Shown here piece after piece: positions 60,973-64,000 of a stretch of 64,000 nucleotides of DNA (within the stretch, counting starts at the first letter, position 1; every line of letters begins with the position of its first letter). Made by a program: the position numbers and the translations under genes. Below the pieces are notes generated by a model. The model made no database searches, had not been told where the DNA came from, and worked only from the letters and a program-made list of their open reading frames with translations. The DNA is from DASSNU01 sp035701265 (GTDB lineage Bacteria; Gemmatimonadota; Gemmatimonadetes; Gemmatimonadales; Gemmatimonadaceae), in NCBI GenBank assembly GCA_035701265.1, contig DASSNU010000016.1:91692-155691 (forward strand). Direction: 5' to 3'.

Positions 60973-61982
60973 CGCGTGAATCGCTACAGACCATCCGCCG
61001 GCGACCGGCCGCGCGCCGCGCGACGCCGCCCGACGCGCCACCACCGGCAGCGCCACCACCGGCCGCGCCGCCGGAGCGCAAGGTGACCGTCGTGACGCTC
61101 GCACGATGGGCGCGCGAGGGGCGGCGCGCGGTGTGTCTCACCGCATACGATCATCCCACCGCGGTCTTCGCCGAGCGTGCGGGGGTCGACGTGCTGCTGG
61201 TGGGCGACTCCGCCGCGATGACGATGCTCGGCCACCGCACCACGCTCGGCGTCACGATGACGGAGATGCTCGTGTTCGCCCGCGCCGTCTGCCGCGGCGC
61301 ACGACGGGCGTTCGTGATCGGCGATCTCCCGTTTCTCTCCTACCAGGTGTGCGACGCGGACGCGGTACGTCATGCCGGTGCGTTCATCGCGGCGGGATGC
61401 GATGCGGTGAAGTGCGAGGGCGGCGCGCGGGTCGCGGCGCGCGTGCAGGCGATGACCGATGCCGGCATCGCGGTGATGGGACACCTGGGGCTCACTCCGC
61501 AGTCGCAGGCGCAGCTTGGCGGGTACCGCGTACAGGGGAAGTCGCTGGACGCCGCGCGTCGTGTTGCGGAGGACGCACACGCGCTCGAGCGGGCCGGCGC
61601 GTTCGCGATCCTGTTGGAAGCCATGCCGGCCGCGGCGGCGGCGTACGTGCGCGCCGCGGTCACGATCCCGGTGTATGGAATCGGCGCCGGCCCGGAGCTG
61701 GACGGGCAGCTCGTGATCTCGCACGACCTCCTCGGCACCTTCGTCGGAGAGATCAACCCGCGCTTCGTGCGCCGATATGCGGACGTGGACGTCGCCATCG
61801 AGCATGCCTTCCGCTCGTACGGCGAGGACGTCCGCGCGGGCCGCTTTCCGGCGGCGCCGCAGTGCTACGCCATCGACGTGGAGGCGGAGGCGGCCATCCG
61901 AAGTGCCACCGCGGCACGCACCGCCGCGCGGAGTCCCGTGCGTGCGATCGAACACGACGCGACGCTGGAGGTGACCCCATGA
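60969..61982 (+). CDS. panB: Ketopantoate hydroxymethyltransferase (PanB-like)
   Basis: 337 residues from GTG 60969, with AGGAGGA just upstream and a 4-base overlap with the aminotransferase stop. A Pro/Ala-rich N-terminal extension of about 35 residues precedes the (beta/alpha)8 domain: CLTAYDHPTAVFAERAGVDV, LVGDSAAMTMLGHRTTLGVT, VKCEGGARVA (usually VKLEGG), MGHLGLTPQSQAQLGGYRVQ and VYGIGAGPELDGQLVISHD. The enzyme adds a hydroxymethyl group from methylene-THF to ketoisovalerate for pantothenate. The active-site loop differs from typical PanB (GDSAAMTMLGH for GDSLGMV-x-GH), so a related aldol substrate is possible. Confidence 0.82.
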   Translation: MTRESLQTIRRRPAARRATPPDAPPPAAPPPAAPPERKVTVVTLARWAREGRRAVCLTAYDHPTAVFAERAGVDVLLVGDSAAMTMLGHRTTLGVTMTEMLVFARAVCRGARRAFVIGDLPFLSYQVCDADAVRHAGAFIAAGCDAVKCEGGARVAARVQAMTDAGIAVMGHLGLTPQSQAQLGGYRVQGKSLDAARRVAEDAHALERAGAFAILLEAMPAAAAAYVRAAVTIPVYGIGAGPELDGQLVISHDLLGTFVGEINPRFVRRYADVDVAIEHAFRSYGEDVRAGRFPAAPQCYAIDVEAEAAIRSATAARTAARSPVRAIEHDATLEVTP

Positions 61983-63058
61983 CGGCGCGCGCGCTGGTGC
62001 GGGTGCCGGCGAGCACGTCCAACGTGGGCGCCGGCTTCGACTGCGTGGGAATCGCGGTGGATCAGTGGCTGACCGTTTCCGCGACCTTCGATGTGGAGCG
62101 CGATGCACCGCCTGTGGTGGAGCGTGGGGGGACGATCGCCGCGCTCGACGTTGCGGCCGGGGTGGATCGCATCGTGACGGGCTTCCGCGCCGCGTGCGCG
62201 TACGCCGGGCGCGATGCGCGCGGTGCGCTCGCTGTCCGAGCGTCGTCGCGCATTCCGGTGGCGCGGGGGCTCGGATCGTCCGCGGCGGCGACCGTGGCCG
62301 GCGTGGCGATCGCCAACGCGCTCGTCCGGCTCGGTCTGGACCACGCCACCGTTGCGGCGATCGCCGCGCAGGTGGAGGGACACCCCGACAACGTCGCTGC
62401 CGCGGTGTTCGGCGGCGCCACGCTGGCGGTGTGGACGCGCGACCCCGCGCATGCAGCGTCGGCAACGAGCAACGGCGCACGCGCGACGATCGCGTCCGGG
62501 TGGACGGACGAGCGCGGCGGCGGACTCACGCACCGCTCGCGCGATGGCGAACTGGTGGTGTCGGAGCTGCCGGTGGCGGAGGACGTGGCGCTCGTGCTCG
62601 CCGTCCCCGACTTCACGGTGCGCACCGCCGACGCGCGCGCGCGATTGCCGCGCGAGGTGCCGCATGCCACGGCGGTACGTGCAGCATCGCTCGCCGCCGC
62701 GCTGGTGCGCGGCCTGGCCACGGGCGATGGCACGCTGCTCTCGCTCGCGCTGGACGACGTGCTTCACGTGCCGCACCGGAGGTCGCTCGTTCCCGGCATC
62801 GATGCGGTGTGCGCCGCGGCACGCGCGGCGGGCGCGTTCGGCGTGACGCTGAGCGGCTCCGGCTCCGCGCTCCTCGCACTCGCGCCGCGCGCACGCGCGG
62901 AACACGTGAGTGACGTGATGCGCGAGTCGTGGGCGGTGGCGGGCGTGGAGTCGCAGGCGTTCGTCTCCATGCCGCGCGTGGAGGGACACTCGGTGCTCAT
63001 TCGCCGCGACTGCGAGCCGGGGGAGACGGACATCGCCTCGCGCGTGGAGGGCGAGTGA
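61979..63058 (+). CDS. thrB: Homoserine kinase (GHMP family)
   Basis: 359 residues. GHMP kinase: N-terminal VRVPASTSNVGAGFDCVGIA, ATP loop IPVARGLGSSAAATVAGVAI (near 97), GHPDNVAAAVFGGATLAV and the C-terminal GVTLSGSGSALLALAP. Makes O-phosphohomoserine from homoserine, the branch compound to threonine and, in some organisms, to homocysteine. ATG 61979 overlaps the panB stop by 4 bases. An approximately 30-residue acidic C-terminal extension is not usual. The context with sulfur carrier genes is discussed in the findings. Confidence 0.9.
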   Translation: MTARALVRVPASTSNVGAGFDCVGIAVDQWLTVSATFDVERDAPPVVERGGTIAALDVAAGVDRIVTGFRAACAYAGRDARGALAVRASSRIPVARGLGSSAAATVAGVAIANALVRLGLDHATVAAIAAQVEGHPDNVAAAVFGGATLAVWTRDPAHAASATSNGARATIASGWTDERGGGLTHRSRDGELVVSELPVAEDVALVLAVPDFTVRTADARARLPREVPHATAVRAASLAAALVRGLATGDGTLLSLALDDVLHVPHRRSLVPGIDAVCAAARAAGAFGVTLSGSGSALLALAPRARAEHVSDVMRESWAVAGVESQAFVSMPRVEGHSVLIRRDCEPGETDIASRVEGE

Positions 63059-63278
63059 CCGTGTCCCGCACTCTCGCACGGGCGGCGCGACGAACGCCAT
63101 GGACATCGCGCGCGCCGTCGCATCCGTATTCGCGTCCGGATCGCGCGCACCTTCGAGTTCGTGGCTGCGTCCGCATCGCCGCGCCATCGCGCTCGCATCG
63201 CGTCGCACCTGCGGCGCCGTACGCGGCGGTCTCGCGCGACGCATCACGCACATCACATCACGTCTGAGGAGCGTCTTC

Positions 63279-63551
63279 ATGTCGATCACACTGTATCTCC
63301 CCACCGTACTCGCCGACGTGGCGGCCCAGCGCACCATCGAGGTGCGCGGCGCCACCGTGGGCGAGGCCGTGGACGATCTGGCCCAACGGTTCCCCGCGCT
63401 CGCGCCACGGCTGCGCGATGAAGCGGGCAATCCGTATCCTTTCGTCACCTTCTATCTGAACGACGAGGACATCCGCTTTCGCGGCGGCTTCGATGCGCCG
63501 ATCGGCGATGGTGATGAGCTGACCATCGTGCCGGCTGTGGCTGGAGGGTGA
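63279..63551 (+). CDS. CysO-like ubiquitin-fold sulfur carrier protein
   Basis: 90 residues ending in the activatable Gly-Gly (VPAVAGG). The block FYLNDEDIRFRGGFDAPIGD, GDELTIVPAVAGG closely follows Mycobacterium tuberculosis CysO (VNDEDVRFSGG ... ILPAVAGG), rather than MoaD or ThiS. The C-terminal thiocarboxylate would donate sulfur to an acceptor such as O-phosphoserine (CysM route) or a homoserine ester. ATG 63279 has GAGGAG at 63266-63271. A 220-base spacer separates it from thrB, in which I see no gene. The activating enzyme follows after 4 bases. Confidence 0.87.
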   Translation: MSITLYLPTVLADVAAQRTIEVRGATVGEAVDDLAQRFPALAPRLRDEAGNPYPFVTFYLNDEDIRFRGGFDAPIGDGDELTIVPAVAGG

Positions 63552-63555
63552 TGCG

Positions 63556-64000
63556 ATGACGGCAAACGGAGCGACAGCGCTCGAACTGACGTCGGCGGAG
63601 GTGACGCGCTACAGCCGGCATTTGCTGGTGCCGGAGCTGGGGCGGGCGGGGCAGCGCAAGCTCAAAGGGGCGCGCGTGCTCCTGGTGGGCGCGGGCGGGC
63701 TCGGCACCCCGGCCGCGCTCTACCTGGCCGCCGCCGGGGTGGGCACGCTGGGCGTGGTCGAGCCCGATGTGGTCGAGCTCTCCAACCTGCAGCGGCAACT
63801 GCTCTACACGACGGCCGACGTGGGGCGGCCCAAGCTGGAGGTGGTGGCCGAGCGCTTGACGGCGGTGAACCCGCACGTGCGCCTGGAGCTCTGGCCGGAG
63901 CGGTTGACGGTGGCGACGGCGCGCGCTCGGGTGGGGGCCTACGACGTGGTGGTGGACGGGACGGACAACTTTCCGACGCGCTACGTGGTCAACGATGCGT
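63556..64000 (+). CDS. MoeZ/MoeB/ThiF-type adenylyltransferase (3' partial)
   Basis: First 148 codons, cut by the window end. E1-like enzyme that adenylates the C-terminus of the sulfur carrier: SAEVTRYSRHLLVPELGRAG, nucleotide site VLLVGAGGLGTPAALYLAAA (near 45), VEPDVVELSNLQRQLLY with the Arg finger region, DVGRPKLEVVAERLTAVNP and the catalytic DGTDNFPTRYVVND. A C-terminal rhodanese domain, as in MoeZ, could lie beyond the edge. Partner of the CysO-like protein immediately upstream. Confidence 0.87.
   Translation, partial: MTANGATALELTSAEVTRYSRHLLVPELGRAGQRKLKGARVLLVGAGGLGTPAALYLAAAGVGTLGVVEPDVVELSNLQRQLLYTTADVGRPKLEVVAERLTAVNPHVRLELWPERLTVATARARVGAYDVVVDGTDNFPTRYVVNDA

Overview
The window is very G+C rich, with long spurious ORFs on both strands as expected at high GC3. 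It carries four ADOP-type permeases (the MacB/FtsX-like family abundant in Acidobacteria and Gemmatimonadota), two of them next to small PadR regulators. It also has several large secreted beta-propeller proteins (BNR/VPS10-like, TolB-amidohydrolase, tricorn). Together these suggest a free-living soil-type bacterium, most likely Gemmatimonadota. This is inference from gene content; there is no rRNA or tRNA here.

Layout. 1-6.7 kb: the end of an ADOP permease, then a minus-strand sensor kinase / double-receiver regulator / hybrid kinase operon with overlapping genes. 6.9-11.6 kb: a lipoprotein, a TMEM175-like channel and a secreted BNR protein. 11.6-23.9 kb: two PadR-ADOP pairs flanking a DoxX protein, SixA phosphatase, a PadR regulator divergent from a VOC protein across a perfect palindrome, a subtilase, an HExxH protein and an AstE-like deacylase. 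24-26.8 kb: queC-queE-queD (7-deazaguanine synthesis) coupled to an exported alpha/beta hydrolase. 26.8-34.5 kb: a fourth ADOP-like permease, a TolB-amidohydrolase and an APC permease. 34.5-38.5 kb: three paralogues of an unrecognised secreted family, an HExxH lipoprotein, and a duplicated fragment of the APC gene, the footprint of a segmental duplication. 38.6-46.2 kb: Uma2 protein, glycosylasparaginase, YCII, DoxX-like, M24 peptidase and an ABC exporter.

46.3-53 kb: a Phd/PIN toxin-antitoxin pair precedes an NAD-linked formate dehydrogenase operon. Its catalytic gene is interrupted by an in-frame TGA that is best read as selenocysteine, followed by a SECIS-like hairpin. The catalytic subunit is also split: its N-terminal Fe-S part is encoded by the last gene of the operon. 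A convergent fdhD encodes the maturation sulfurtransferase.

53-64 kb: MFS transporter and tricorn-like protease, then a sulfur-assimilation island with two divergent regulated leaders. On the minus strand cysH (APS/PAPS reductase) follows a cysteine-rich leader peptide and a hairpin. On the plus strand a SAM-II riboswitch, a terminator, a second cysteine-rich leader ORF and a second terminator precede an operon of aminotransferase, panB-like, thrB, CysO-like sulfur carrier and MoeZ/ThiF-like activating enzyme (cut by the window end). This arrangement suggests control by S-adenosylmethionine and cysteine together, and a possible thiocarboxylate-dependent route to cysteine or homocysteine.
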